Assembly: GCA_019359175.1 (NCBI GenBank)
Contig: JAHHHU010000020.1
Span: forward strand, 19,137-83,136
Length of the DNA stretch: 64,000 nucleotides
Reading direction: 5' to 3'
From: Phormidium tanganyikae FI6-MK23
Lineage (GTDB): Bacteria; Cyanobacteriota; Cyanobacteriia; Leptolyngbyales; Leptolyngbyaceae
Position 1 is the stretch's first letter. Each line of letters opens with the position of its first letter. Of the stretch, positions 44,716 through 54,584 are shown piece by piece. The notes below the pieces were generated by a model. That model did no database searches and was not told where the DNA came from. It worked only from the letters and a program-made list of their open reading frames with translations. A program made the position numbers and the translations under genes.

Positions 44716-46872
44716 ATGGAAAACCAGATCAAATCTCCGCTCTCCGCTCCCGAAAAAAACGGCAAAGTTCCCCATCCTTTAGAGTATGTGTTGGCAAGTG
44801 ACACCCACGACACCGAAGAAGATTCGGGGAAATTCTTTGCAGCCCTGCGACGGAGAGCGGCACTGATTGGTGGGGTGACAGCCGCAACAACCGCAGCGGC
44901 ATGGGCAATCAGTTGGACTCAAGCCCCCACTTACGAAAGCGGATTCCAGCTTTTGATTGAACCTGTGAGCGTCCAAAACCAGCAGGGTCGAGATCCCCTC
45001 AACACACCAGGAACTTCTTCCAGCACAAACCAAGATAGCTTTAGCTACGAAACTCAAATCGCGGTACTGCAAAGCGCAAAGCTGCTTCAGCCGATCGTGG
45101 ATCAGATCAAGCAGCGCTATCCGGATATTGTGAGTGAAGACTTTACTCAGAAGCTAAAGATCGAACGTCCAGACGAGACAAAGCTAATTGTTGTCAGCTA
45201 CCAACACTCTGATCCCGATCGAGTAAAGTATGTCCTCGATAAGTTTGCAGAAGGCTACTTGAGATACAGCCAGAAAGAGCGAGAAAGCAACCTGAGCTAT
45301 GGGATTGCTTTTGTCGATCGACAAATTGGCGAAACGCGACGACGAGTAGATACGCTACAGCGGCAAATTCAAGCCTTTCGACAACAAAACAATTTTATTG
45401 CACCTGACTCGCTTGCTGGACAAGTGAACAGCCAGGTTCAAGCCATCAACGGGCAGAAGCTCGAAGCCGATAAAGAAATCGCTCAGATCCAGCGGCAGTA
45501 CGGCAGCCTGCAAGCGAGTGATGGAGCAAGAGCCGCTCTCGCCGCAGATAGTGCTTATCAAAATATTTTAAATAAACTGCGTGAACTTGAGGCGAAGATT
45601 GCCACCGAATCGACCCGATTTGAGCAAGGGACGGCTGAGATCCGGGTGTTGCAGCAGCAGCGAGACAGTTTAGTCCCCGTATTGCGGCAAGAAGCACAGC
45701 GGGTTTTGGGCAATCAACTCGCGAAGTTAGGCACTGATCTCTCGGTGCTAGAAACGCGGCGACAAGTGCTAAATCGGGCAGATAGTTACTGGAATGGAGA
45801 AGTACAGCGATTGCCCGTCTTGACGCGGATTTATACTGACCTCGATCGAGAACGCAATGTCGCGACGGATAGCTTAACGCGCCTACTCAGTACGCGGGAA
45901 AATCTCCAGGTGCAAGCGGCTCAGAAAGACATTCCGTGGCAGTTGATTACACCGCCGATCCGTCCAGATCAGCCTAAAAATTCACCCGAACGCAACATTA
46001 TTCTCGGTGGGCTGGCAGGATTGTTGTTAGGCACAGCGATCGCGCTTCTAGCTGATCGCTCTGATCGCAAAATTCGCCGGATTTCGGACATCAAGAAGAT
46101 CTCTAAGCTCCCGATCTTGGGCATGATTCCCCACGATGCGAGTGCATTACGCCAAAGTACAATGCCTCAGATGTTGAGAAATCTACAGCTCGATGGGAAC
46201 CCAGCCGATTTCACTCAGGAAAATGCTTTTACTGAAGCATTCCGATCGCTCTATACCAATCTGATTTTGCTGAACACGGATCACCCGATACGATCGCTGG
46301 TCGTAAGTTCTGCTACACCCGGAGATGGCAAAACAACGGTTGCACTACATCTCGCCCAAGCAGCAGCGGCAATGGGACAGCGGGTGTTGCTCGTCGATGC
46401 CGATCTGCGGAATCCACAAATCCCAGAGCGATTGGATATCTCCAGTGATCGAGGATTAACCGAACTAGTCGCACAGAGTTTGAATCCTCAAGATGTGATT
46501 CAACGGCTCGAAGCAATGGTCACGGTAGGCGGTGGCGATGAACCGACGCTTGGACGCACGAACCTTTCGATCTTGACAGGCGGAAAAATGCCGCTTGATC
46601 CGACTCGGCTGTTGTCGTCTCAAAAGATGCAGCGACTCAATGACTATTTCAAAGCCATGTATGATTTGGTCATTTTCGATTCGCCTTCACTGTTGAGCTA
46701 TGCCGATAGCAGTTTACTTGCGACTCACACAAACGGAATGCTGGTCGTTGCGGGTGTGGGTAAAACCGATCAAGCCGACTTGAGACAGATGTTAGACACC
46801 CTACAAACAGCGCGGGTTCCGGTGTTGGGAGTCGTTGCCGCTCGTAGTGGGACAGATACGTCCGACGATTAG
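44716..46872 (+). CDS. polysaccharide copolymerase with BY-kinase-like ATPase domain (Wzc type)
   Basis: A 718-residue inner-membrane protein. An N-terminal Wzz domain with a first helix near residue 50 (ALIGGVTAATTAAAWAIS) is followed by a long periplasmic coiled coil and a second helix near residue 440 (IILGGLAGLLLGTAIALLAD). The cytoplasmic ATPase has Walker A ATPGDGKTT (about residue 536), Walker A' VLLVDADLRNP and Walker B LVIFDSPSLL. Bacterial BY-kinases usually end in a Tyr cluster, but this tail (AARSGTDTSDD) has none, so autophosphorylation there is impossible. It works with the upstream exporter to set polymer length and export. Confidence 0.92.
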   Translation: MENQIKSPLSAPEKNGKVPHPLEYVLASDTHDTEEDSGKFFAALRRRAALIGGVTAATTAAAWAISWTQAPTYESGFQLLIEPVSVQNQQGRDPLNTPGTSSSTNQDSFSYETQIAVLQSAKLLQPIVDQIKQRYPDIVSEDFTQKLKIERPDETKLIVVSYQHSDPDRVKYVLDKFAEGYLRYSQKERESNLSYGIAFVDRQIGETRRRVDTLQRQIQAFRQQNNFIAPDSLAGQVNSQVQAINGQKLEADKEIAQIQRQYGSLQASDGARAALAADSAYQNILNKLRELEAKIATESTRFEQGTAEIRVLQQQRDSLVPVLRQEAQRVLGNQLAKLGTDLSVLETRRQVLNRADSYWNGEVQRLPVLTRIYTDLDRERNVATDSLTRLLSTRENLQVQAAQKDIPWQLITPPIRPDQPKNSPERNIILGGLAGLLLGTAIALLADRSDRKIRRISDIKKISKLPILGMIPHDASALRQSTMPQMLRNLQLDGNPADFTQENAFTEAFRSLYTNLILLNTDHPIRSLVVSSATPGDGKTTVALHLAQAAAAMGQRVLLVDADLRNPQIPERLDISSDRGLTELVAQSLNPQDVIQRLEAMVTVGGGDEPTLGRTNLSILTGGKMPLDPTRLLSSQKMQRLNDYFKAMYDLVIFDSPSLLSYADSSLLATHTNGMLVVAGVGKTDQADLRQMLDTLQTARVPVLGVVAARSGTDTSDD

Positions 46873-47104
46873 AAGCGGTTGATCACTCAGCCTCATCTGC
46901 AATCAGACTTAAGCTAGATGTTTTTTCGAAATCTATACTCAGACTTAGGGGAAATTCGGCAGAGATTTCTCTTGCGATGGATAGAAATCGAGTTTGGCAT
47001 TCCTTAGAATAAACTTATCGAAAAGTTAAGCCTCGTAAGGGCTAATATTCGATCGTACTAGGGCATTAAAACTACTACTTTAAGTTTGATAAGGAAATCG
47101 GGAT

Positions 47105-48583
47105 ATGTCTGAACCGAATGGCGTGATGATGCAGTACTTTCATTGGTACTTGCCGAGCGATGGAACATTTTGGAGTGAGCTTGCAGAAAAGTCCGAAGAG
47201 CTTGCAAAAGCAGGAATCACGTCGCTCTGGCTGCCTCCCGCCTATAAAGGAGTCGGAGGTGGCTACGAGGTCGGCTATGGGGTCTACGACTTATACGACT
47301 TGGGCGAATTTGATCAAAAAGGCACTGTTCGGACAAAGTACGGTACAAAAGACGAGTACTTAAAAGCAATTAAAGCGGCTCACGCAGCGGGGATTCACCT
47401 CTATGCTGATGCTGTGTTCAATCACCGCATGGGAGCAGACCAAGAGGAAGTGGTGGAAGCGACTCCTTTTAGTCAAGACGATCGATCGGAAGTGATTGGA
47501 GAATACAAGCCCGTCAAAGCTTGGACGCATTTCACTTTTCCTGGTCGCGCTGGCAAGTATTCCGACATGGAATGGCACTGGTGGCACTTTGACGCGATCG
47601 ACTACAACGAGTATGAGAAACAAAAGCAAGCGGTCTATCTGCTCAAAGGCAAAGAGTTTGATGAAAATGTAGACCTTGAGAAAGGTAATTTTGACTATCT
47701 GATGGGTTGCGACCTCGATATCAATCATCCTGAAGTGCGCGAAGAACTAAAGCGCTGGGGCGAATGGTATATCGATACAACCGGAGTCGATGGTTTCCGC
47801 TTTGATGCAGTGAAGCACGTTGCGGCTCCATTCTTCCAAGAATGGTTAGAGCACGTCCGCCACTATAGTCAGCGTGATTTGTTTGCGGTGGGTGAGTACT
47901 GGTCTTATGAAGTGGAGGCGCTGCACTACTTTATCGAGGTGACGCAAGGAAAAGTCGCGCTGTTTGATGCGCCGTTGCACTATAACTTCCATGCGGCAAG
48001 TCAAGCAGGCGATAGCTATGATATGCGCCAAATCTTTGATAATACCTTGGTGCAGCAGCAACCTTCTTTAGCTGTAACGCTCGTTGATAACCATGACTCT
48101 CAGCCCTTGCAGTCGTTGGAATCTCCGGTCGAATCTTGGTTTAAGCCACTCGCTTATGCGTTGATTCTCCTGCGGTGTGAGGGATATCCTTGCTTGTTCT
48201 ATCCCGATTACTACGGGGCTTGCTATCGCGATTATGGCGGCGACGGCAATGAGCATGAAATCTGGCTCGATTGTCATCGCTGGTTGATTGATAAGTTCTT
48301 GTATGCGCGGCGTGACTATGCTTACGGCGATCAATACAACTACTTTGATCATCCGAATCTTGTAGGCTGGACGCGCTTAGGAAATGAGGAGCATCCTGGT
48401 GGAATGGCAGTGGTGCTGAGTAACGGGGAAGGTGGCAGTAAATGGATGGAAGTGGGACAATGCGATCGCACTTACATCGACATTACCGAACACATCAAAG
48501 AACCTGTGACAATAAACGAACATGGTTGGGGCGAATTCCGCTGTAATGGTGGTTCAGTCTCGGTTTGGGTTCCTCAAGACTAA
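47105..48583 (+). CDS. cytoplasmic alpha-amylase (GH13)
   Basis: A 492-residue alpha-amylase without signal peptide, of the bacterial cytoplasmic GH13_5 type. The conserved regions are DAVFNHRMG, GFRFDAVKH with the nucleophile Asp near 233, FAVGEYWS with the acid Glu near 263, and VDNHDSQP with the third Asp near 330. It should cut internal alpha-1,4 links of glycogen or maltodextrins. The start ATG has GGAAATCGGG upstream. The gene ends at a strong bidirectional terminator. Confidence 0.95.
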   Translation: MSEPNGVMMQYFHWYLPSDGTFWSELAEKSEELAKAGITSLWLPPAYKGVGGGYEVGYGVYDLYDLGEFDQKGTVRTKYGTKDEYLKAIKAAHAAGIHLYADAVFNHRMGADQEEVVEATPFSQDDRSEVIGEYKPVKAWTHFTFPGRAGKYSDMEWHWWHFDAIDYNEYEKQKQAVYLLKGKEFDENVDLEKGNFDYLMGCDLDINHPEVREELKRWGEWYIDTTGVDGFRFDAVKHVAAPFFQEWLEHVRHYSQRDLFAVGEYWSYEVEALHYFIEVTQGKVALFDAPLHYNFHAASQAGDSYDMRQIFDNTLVQQQPSLAVTLVDNHDSQPLQSLESPVESWFKPLAYALILLRCEGYPCLFYPDYYGACYRDYGGDGNEHEIWLDCHRWLIDKFLYARRDYAYGDQYNYFDHPNLVGWTRLGNEEHPGGMAVVLSNGEGGSKWMEVGQCDRTYIDITEHIKEPVTINEHGWGEFRCNGGSVSVWVPQD

Positions 48584-48592
48584 TTCGTTCTT

Positions 48593-48635
48593 AAACAGAA
48601 AGCTCCGATCGTTGTGAGATCGGAGCTTTCTGTTT
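48593..48635. terminator. bidirectional terminator between amylase and porin
   Basis: An 18-bp perfect stem (48593-48610 with 48618-48635) has a seven-base loop GTTGTGA. The outer base pairs are A/T-rich (AAACAGAA/TTCTGTTT), so the stem gives a T-rich 3' side in both directions. It serves the convergent amylase and porin genes. Confidence 0.93.
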
Positions 48636-48649
48636 AGGCAAGATCAGAA

Positions 48650-50539
48650 CTAGAAGCTAAACTGTGTCCGAATGTTGCCGACATAAACCGTCGGATTGCT
48701 ATCGAAGTTGTTTGCATTGAAAATCGCGTAGAACGTGGGCACGATCGCGATATTAGAAGTCAGCGGATAGAAGTAAGAAGCCTCAAGCTCATACTGCGTT
48801 CCACCGTCTCCAGCACCAGATGCGAAGAATCGGCGACCGCGCGTGATATCCATCGGCATCACAAACGCCACCGTTGCCTGTGCGCCTTTCTTACCCAAAT
48901 CCGGGAATGCAGCACCGACTTGGAATGATTGCGTATCGACTCTGCCGTTGACCGGATTCAATCGCGTGGTTGCAAAGCTGTAGCGACCAAACAACCCAAT
49001 TCCAGGCGTAACCAACCAATCGAAATTCACACCAAACATACTGGCGTAAGCATATTTCAGTCCGCCATCGCCCACAAATCCAGTGGTGGGATCAAGGACT
49101 GAAGAGCCAGGCGTTCCAGCATCCAAGTAGCCATAGGGAATCGGTTCCCCGATCGCGCCACCGACCTGTCCAAAGTAAGCCTGGATGCGTGAGTAGTTAT
49201 ACTGCAAGCGCAGATTAAACTTGTCGCTTGGTGAGAAGGTCAGTTCTGCCGAAGCAGTATTCGTTCCACCAAACAATCCAAAAGCGGGGTTGCTAGAGGT
49301 GTTGTACAGCGAGGAGGGCAGAAACTCGGTGTTCTCGCCCAAATAGCCTAAGGCTAGGCGAAACTGGCGGCTCAGCTGCACTTCCACAACGGCTCCTGAA
49401 CCTCGATCAATGCTATTTGACTGAGTGCTGTTTGAGGTATCAAAGCTCGCACCCGAAGCAAAGATGTTCAGGAAGCGGTTGCCGTCAAAGTGGCGGTACC
49501 AGTTGATACGTGGGCCGACGGTGACTTTGATAGCATCGTTGAGCGGGAAGCTGTAGAACAAGTCGCGGATCACAATATCGCTTTGACCATTCACGGTTCC
49601 GCCTGTTTGATCCAGAAAGGGTACACCGCTGGCGTTGAAGAATCCAGCCGAGGCATACTGGTTGTAGGGCGAAATACCGTTACCAGCGGCTAATTGCGTC
49701 ACCAAGCTATCTTTTCCGGTGAACGAGGTACTCAAGGTCAGCCAGGTCAGGAAGCTAGCGGTGATTTGGGGATCGGCTGCGATCGAGGAAATCGGCGTTC
49801 CCGCTGCGGTTCTTGCTCCGGAGAATCGAGCATCCGCTGGCGCAGCCGGAACGCCTTCATACAGCACACCACGGCTTGCACCTGCACCCGTAACGTTAAA
49901 GTAGGCGTTTCCAAATAGCTTTGTGGTGGTCGAGAACTGCTGTTTTTCTAAAGTCGTGGTGCGGGCTTCGAGGGCATCGACGCGACCGCGAATCGTTGCG
50001 AGTTCGGTGGCGAATTGTTCTTGCAGTTTTTGCAGCGTGGCGAGATCTTCTTTTTTTACCAGATCAGCCGTGGCAGCCGCGATCAGTTCGTTAATGCGAT
50101 CGAGACAGGCGTTTAAGCCCGCCGCAAATTCGTACCGAGTCAGTGCCCGATTGCCGCGATAGGTCTTATCTGGATAGCCTGCGATACAGCCGTAGCGCTC
50201 GACCAAGGATTGCAGGGCTTGGAACGCCCAATCGGTCGGTCTGACATCGCTAAATTGTGAAACCGAAGTGACTTGCTCCATTCCGGTTAGGGGTTCAACC
50301 GCATTCAGTGAAGCGACACTATTGACGCGGTCACGTTCGCGTGTGCCATAGGCATCGAAGTTCGGAGTCGCGTCTTTAAGTTCAGATTTGGCTTTAAGGG
50401 GTTCGACGGGAGCCGCGATCGAGGGAACTGCTTTTAATTCTGGAGCTTGCAGTTTTTCCGAAGCTTGTGCAGACTGCATCCAAAAGAGAACCGCTGGAGC
50501 CGTTAACCACAGCTTCCAGTAGCGAGAAGGATTCAACAT
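48650..50539 (-). CDS. iron-uptake type outer-membrane porin (SLH + OprB)
   Basis: A 629-residue cyanobacterial outer-membrane porin. A signal peptide ends at QASE. The SLH module at about residues 95-155 (FSDVRPTDWAFQALQSLVER and ALTRYEFAAGLNACLDRINE) binds the cell-wall polymer. A coiled coil (LQKLQEQFATELATIRGRVD) links it to a C-terminal OprB-like beta-barrel that ends in the outer-membrane signal NIRTQFSF with terminal Phe. The family (Slr1841-like, 'iron uptake porin') admits inorganic ions such as iron. The gene is transcribed alone from the region around 50540-50640. Confidence 0.93.
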   Translation of the reverse strand: MLNPSRYWKLWLTAPAVLFWMQSAQASEKLQAPELKAVPSIAAPVEPLKAKSELKDATPNFDAYGTRERDRVNSVASLNAVEPLTGMEQVTSVSQFSDVRPTDWAFQALQSLVERYGCIAGYPDKTYRGNRALTRYEFAAGLNACLDRINELIAAATADLVKKEDLATLQKLQEQFATELATIRGRVDALEARTTTLEKQQFSTTTKLFGNAYFNVTGAGASRGVLYEGVPAAPADARFSGARTAAGTPISSIAADPQITASFLTWLTLSTSFTGKDSLVTQLAAGNGISPYNQYASAGFFNASGVPFLDQTGGTVNGQSDIVIRDLFYSFPLNDAIKVTVGPRINWYRHFDGNRFLNIFASGASFDTSNSTQSNSIDRGSGAVVEVQLSRQFRLALGYLGENTEFLPSSLYNTSSNPAFGLFGGTNTASAELTFSPSDKFNLRLQYNYSRIQAYFGQVGGAIGEPIPYGYLDAGTPGSSVLDPTTGFVGDGGLKYAYASMFGVNFDWLVTPGIGLFGRYSFATTRLNPVNGRVDTQSFQVGAAFPDLGKKGAQATVAFVMPMDITRGRRFFASGAGDGGTQYELEASYFYPLTSNIAIVPTFYAIFNANNFDSNPTVYVGNIRTQFSF

Positions 50540-50639
50540 TTTTTCTCACACCATAGAGAATTTAATCAATGGTGTATCGTATCAGACATTGATTCGCCAA
50601 TATGTAACTTGCGAGACTGACATCTACAAAAAGGCTGAT

Positions 50640-51599
50640 TTATTGAGATCGCTTCATTCGTTCAATTTCTCGCTGCAATTCTTCGATCTGCCGTTTCAAG
50701 TAATCCGCTTCTTCATTCTGCGTTTCCACGTTGACGGCTCCTTCTGCTCCAACCCGTACATAATTGCCTTGGCGAATGGTTTGAAATTCAGCCGAAGCCG
50801 CCCACTCTTGCAGAAATCGGATGCGCTCGATCGTAAACGGATGCGATAGAAACACCCCGCTCGAAACATCGTTGTATAGCGAAAACTTGTAAAGCTGATT
50901 CAGTTGATCATTATCTAAAGCCTGATAGCGATCGCTCTGTTTAATCAGTTCATCTAAGTTCATTTCATGAGCATATTTCTGTGATCCTCCTGCGAGTCGC
51001 ATCATGCCGTTTAAGGTGGGATTGAGTTCGTCCATTACGAGCAATGAAGCGCGATCGGCGGAGAGTTCTGCTTTGCGCGACCATTCATGGAATGCCAACA
51101 TGAGTCCGGTGCTGATGAAATTGCTCAGACCGAAGGTGAAATCAGCTAAACCAGCGATCGCGAAATTCGCCCACATTGCCATTTGGGTCAGGGTTGTATG
51201 TCCGCATTTGAGATGACCTAGCTCATGAGCAAGCACCGATCGAAGTTCTGCTTCGGTGAGTAAATCTAACAAAGCAGTGTTTAGCACCACACAAGGTTTC
51301 TCTTGTCCGAGTGCAAACGCATTCACAGAAGGAGCCTGCGACACAAACAATGCAGGTTCAGAAACAATGTCTAAGCTCTGCAAACATTCCCGAAAGATTT
51401 GATAAACACTAGAAAACTGTCGCACACCAACTTGGATCGAATTGCCCATGAGATAAATGTAGCGCGGACGTTCATAGACAAATTCCACAAACTTTCTAGC
51501 AACGAGATCAAATCCGGGCACACTCCGCAAGGCTTGTTCGGCTTGTCGATCGAGCGGATGACGAAAGGCTTCACTCGAAATTCCGGGATAGTTTGGCAT
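50640..51599 (-). CDS. M48 family metallopeptidase
   Basis: A 319-residue zinc peptidase started at ATG 51599 (MPNYPGISSEAFRHP); the longer frame overlaps DUF6737. The zinc motif HELGH is in LRSVLAHELGHLKCGHTTL (about residue 123), with the third ligand expected in AELSADRASLL. Hydrophobic stretches around residues 145-180 suggest partial membrane association. The C-terminus is a coiled coil (YLKRQIEELQREIERMK). Such HtpX/Ste24-like enzymes take part in membrane-protein quality control. Last gene of the trmD-DUF1517-DUF6737 operon. Confidence 0.9.
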   Translation of the reverse strand: MPNYPGISSEAFRHPLDRQAEQALRSVPGFDLVARKFVEFVYERPRYIYLMGNSIQVGVRQFSSVYQIFRECLQSLDIVSEPALFVSQAPSVNAFALGQEKPCVVLNTALLDLLTEAELRSVLAHELGHLKCGHTTLTQMAMWANFAIAGLADFTFGLSNFISTGLMLAFHEWSRKAELSADRASLLVMDELNPTLNGMMRLAGGSQKYAHEMNLDELIKQSDRYQALDNDQLNQLYKFSLYNDVSSGVFLSHPFTIERIRFLQEWAASAEFQTIRQGNYVRVGAEGAVNVETQNEEADYLKRQIEELQREIERMKRSQ

Positions 51600-51619
51600 T
51601 GCTATGTTGCTCTTGGAGT

Positions 51620-51844
51620 TTAATCGATCGTAGTGTTCTCTAAGCTTTTCGATACTGCTTTTGGATAAATCAATAGAAAAAAGATCATCCAAGTTAGAAC
51701 CGGAATGGCAACTAGAACTGTGATCCAAATCGTTTTCAATACTAACCAGCTTCCGCTAATCAATCCCATACCTGTAAGCAAAATCGACCAAGGCTGACAC
51801 CACCAAGGTTTATAGTCCCAAACGTTTGTAGATGGCTCATTCAT
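51620..51844 (-). CDS. DUF6737 small membrane protein
   Basis: A 74-residue protein with the family opening VWDYKPWWCQPWSILLTGMG and two hydrophobic helices (LLTGMGLISGSWLVL and WITVLVAIPVLTWMIFFLLI). The family is confined, to my knowledge, to cyanobacteria and plastid-bearing lines and has no known role. It lies 3 bases after DUF1517 and 20 before the M48 peptidase, which hints at a shared membrane process. Confidence 0.75.
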   Translation of the reverse strand: MNEPSTNVWDYKPWWCQPWSILLTGMGLISGSWLVLKTIWITVLVAIPVLTWMIFFLLIYPKAVSKSLENTTID

Positions 51845-51847
51845 AGA

Positions 51848-52825
51848 TTAAATTTGCAGCATTTCAGTGTATTCCATCAGCATTTCATCGTAAGTCAAAC
51901 TATCGCCTTCAGCTTGCGGTGTCCATTGCAATTCAAATCGCATCAGATACTCAGGATTGAGGCTAGAAAGTTGATTTAGAACTTCTTTGAGTGCTTCAGT
52001 GGTTCGGATCTCAGAGAAAAACGGTTTGTCGTCTGCGGTTCCAACAATCAAAGTTACAACAATGTAAGAGGCTGGATCTTTGTCAGGATCAAGCTCGTAC
52101 TCTCTTTCCACGAGCTTACCGCCCGCATTCGTCAGCGTTTCTGTTGTGTACTTGCTGCGTTCTGCGATCGACAATTGATTAAATGCTTTTTCAGCTTGTT
52201 CGCGCGTTTTCACCGTTTCAGAACTCGCTTGCACATGGCTCCAGTTCTCTGGCATTCTCAACAGTGCTAGTACTGCCTCTTGTAGTTCAGCATGGAGTCC
52301 CTCGATCGAGTCCGTCTCTGCTTCTTGAACAATTGCATCTAACTGGGGCTGGATCGCGCGACCTTCTGCTAACAACCCGACCTGAACTTTCGTCACCGTC
52401 ACGACATCGTTATCGAGTTCGCCCCGTCCCTTTTTCTTACCTATCTTGAGGAAATACCAAACGAGAAACCCCGTACCCCCAATCAGCAACAATGCCACAA
52501 CCAGCAACACAATACTACTGCCGCTAGAATAGCTACTGCCGTAGCCGCCGCCGTAATAGCCACCCCCGTAGTAACCACCGCCCGATCGAGGAGTCACTGA
52601 GCCGCCCGAATCTGAGCCACTATTGCGATTAGAACTCCCCGACGATCGAGAACTTCCTGAAGGACGACTAAACGAGCCGCCGCCGCTCCGTCCGCCGCTG
52701 CGGGCTGCATATGCCGCCGAATCGATCAACATCTCCGATCTCAACGGCATTGGAACTTGAATCGAGTTCAAAAGTGCAGAACTCGCGATCGTTGCACAGA
52801 CTAAACGAAATTTGTTGGATAGCAT
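51848..52825 (-). CDS. DUF1517 membrane protein
   Basis: A 325-residue protein of the DUF1517 family. An N-terminal secretion-type segment is followed by a Gly/Ser/Arg-rich region (GGRSGGGSFSRPSGSSRSSG) with Gly-Tyr repeats, one membrane helix (IVLLVVALLLIGGTGFLVWY) and a cytoplasmic domain ending in LTYDEMLMEYTEMLQI. Homologues occur in cyanobacteria and plant plastids; the function is unknown. Its ATG shares one base with the trmD stop (TAATG), implying translational coupling. Confidence 0.85.
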   Translation of the reverse strand: MLSNKFRLVCATIASSALLNSIQVPMPLRSEMLIDSAAYAARSGGRSGGGSFSRPSGSSRSSGSSNRNSGSDSGGSVTPRSGGGYYGGGYYGGGYGSSYSSGSSIVLLVVALLLIGGTGFLVWYFLKIGKKKGRGELDNDVVTVTKVQVGLLAEGRAIQPQLDAIVQEAETDSIEGLHAELQEAVLALLRMPENWSHVQASSETVKTREQAEKAFNQLSIAERSKYTTETLTNAGGKLVEREYELDPDKDPASYIVVTLIVGTADDKPFFSEIRTTEALKEVLNQLSSLNPEYLMRFELQWTPQAEGDSLTYDEMLMEYTEMLQI

Positions 52826-53547
52826 TATTCAGGATTGACCTCTTCTTGTCTATTTTGCCCGATTTCTTCTAGCCAGCATTGGTACAAATCCGGACGACGG
52901 ATGCGAGTGCGCTCAATTTGTTGTTGAGTGCGCCAGCGATCGATAGCGGCATGATTGCCCGATCGCAAAACGGCTGGAACCTCTAATCCTCTAAACACAG
53001 ACGGACGAGTATATTGCGGATAATCGAGCAATCCCGCTTCAAAACTTTCAAATTTCAGTGAGTCTTCTTTACCGATCGCACCTGGCAACAGCCGAATCGT
53101 GCCATTCAACAGCGCTAAAGCCGGAATTTCTCCACAGGTCAAAACAAAATCACCCAGCGACACTTCGCGCGTCACCAAATTCATCACCCGCTCGTCAATG
53201 CCTTCGTAATGTCCACAAATGATAACAATTTGATCAAACTTCGTGGAAAATTCTTTCAGCATCGATTGTTGCATCGATTCACCTTGCGGCGTAACAAAGA
53301 TAACCTCACGCCTCGGTAAGATCGGCAAAGACTCGACTGCTGCAAAAATCGGCTCCGGCTTGATCAACATCCCAACGCCGCCGCCATAAGGCTCGTCATC
53401 GACTCGATGATGTTTATCGATCGCAAAATCGCGCGGATTGGTTAAGTGAACTTCGGCGATTTGTTTCGCCAACGCTTTCCCCAGCAGTCCAGAATGCAGC
53501 GGCGACTCGAAAAAATCTGGAAATAACGTGACAATATCGAAGCGCAT
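52825..53547 (-). CDS. trmD: tRNA (guanine37-N1)-methyltransferase
   Basis: A 240-residue SPOUT-knot enzyme that puts m1G at position 37 of tRNAs reading CCN/CUN/CGG codons, preventing frameshifts. It begins MRFDIVTLFPDFFESPLHSG; AdoMet-binding knot parts are IIICGHYEGIDERV and GDFVLTCGEIPALALLNGTI, followed by RLLPGAIG. It is the first gene of a four-gene minus-strand operon. Confidence 0.96.
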   Translation of the reverse strand: MRFDIVTLFPDFFESPLHSGLLGKALAKQIAEVHLTNPRDFAIDKHHRVDDEPYGGGVGMLIKPEPIFAAVESLPILPRREVIFVTPQGESMQQSMLKEFSTKFDQIVIICGHYEGIDERVMNLVTREVSLGDFVLTCGEIPALALLNGTIRLLPGAIGKEDSLKFESFEAGLLDYPQYTRPSVFRGLEVPAVLRSGNHAAIDRWRTQQQIERTRIRRPDLYQCWLEEIGQNRQEEVNPE

Positions 53548-53705
53548 ATTTACAAAACGACGTTAATAGAGAATTAATAATTTGGCATGATTGAAAGTCA
53601 TACGACGATCGCTGATTTTTCATTCATGATGCCAACCCAACTCGATACGATCCTAAACTGAATTTCCATTCCCATTCACCCTTCATCCTTTATTCCTTAT
53701 CCTTC

Positions 53706-54584
53706 ATGCTAGAGTCAGTCTTGCAATCGTTGAAACCGCAGATGCCTCAGTCCCTCAATACCGCCATTATGGTGATCGGCGGTGCAGAAGATAAACTCCA
53801 CGGTCGAGAAATTCTCCGTGACTTCTTTTGGCGCTCAGGCGGAAGTGATGCCCGAATCGCCATTATTCCATCCGCCTCGCGTGAACCCGTGGTGATCGGC
53901 AATCGCTACGAAACTATTTTCACGGAGATGGGCGCACAAGAGATCAAGGTGCTGAATATTGACGATCGCGCTCAAGGCGATCTGCCAGAGCTGCAAGAGT
54001 ATGTAAGTGAGTGTACAGCGGTATTTTTGACGGGGGGCGACCAGCTTCGGCTGTGTGGCTTGCTCTCGGATACGCCTGTGATGGATATTGTGCGATCGCG
54101 GGCCCAAGCAGGACAAATTACGCTTGCCGGAACGAGCGCAGGGGCGGCGGTGATGGGATATCACATGATCGCAGGCGGCGGCAGCGGTGAATCTCCCAAT
54201 CATTCTCTCGTCGATATGACGTTGGGATTGGGGATTATTCCAGAAGTTCTAGTCGATCAGCACTTTCATAACCGGAATCGGATGGCGCGGTTGATGAGCG
54301 CGATCGTGGCGCATCCCACCTTATTAGGAATTGGAATCGATGAGGATACCTGTGCGCTGTTTGAAGGCGATGGCATTCTTCAAGTGTTGGGGAAGGGTGC
54401 AGTCACGATTATCGATCCGGGCGAAATGACCTATACGAATCAGGCAGAAATCGAACAAACTACTCCGCTGTGTATGGGAAATTTGCGGCTTCACGTTCTC
54501 AGTGCAGGTTGTCGATTTGACTTGCGCCAGCGATCGATGGTGATCCGAAATTACCGAAAGCAGTCTTCATGGGATCGTGCGTAG
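53706..54584 (+). CDS. cphB: cyanophycinase
   Basis: A 292-residue S51-type serine peptidase that splits cyanophycin into beta-Asp-Arg dipeptides. The nucleophile Ser is in AGTSAGAAVMGYHMI (about residue 144), preceded by FLTGGDQLRLCG, and the family motif VDQHFHNRNRMARL is intact. An ATG at 53706 is taken; another Met 13 codons later is possible and closer to some relatives. It lies upstream of cphA in the same direction with a 250-base gap, the usual cyanobacterial cphBA order for making and using this nitrogen store. Confidence 0.95.
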   Translation: MLESVLQSLKPQMPQSLNTAIMVIGGAEDKLHGREILRDFFWRSGGSDARIAIIPSASREPVVIGNRYETIFTEMGAQEIKVLNIDDRAQGDLPELQEYVSECTAVFLTGGDQLRLCGLLSDTPVMDIVRSRAQAGQITLAGTSAGAAVMGYHMIAGGGSGESPNHSLVDMTLGLGIIPEVLVDQHFHNRNRMARLMSAIVAHPTLLGIGIDEDTCALFEGDGILQVLGKGAVTIIDPGEMTYTNQAEIEQTTPLCMGNLRLHVLSAGCRFDLRQRSMVIRNYRKQSSWDRA

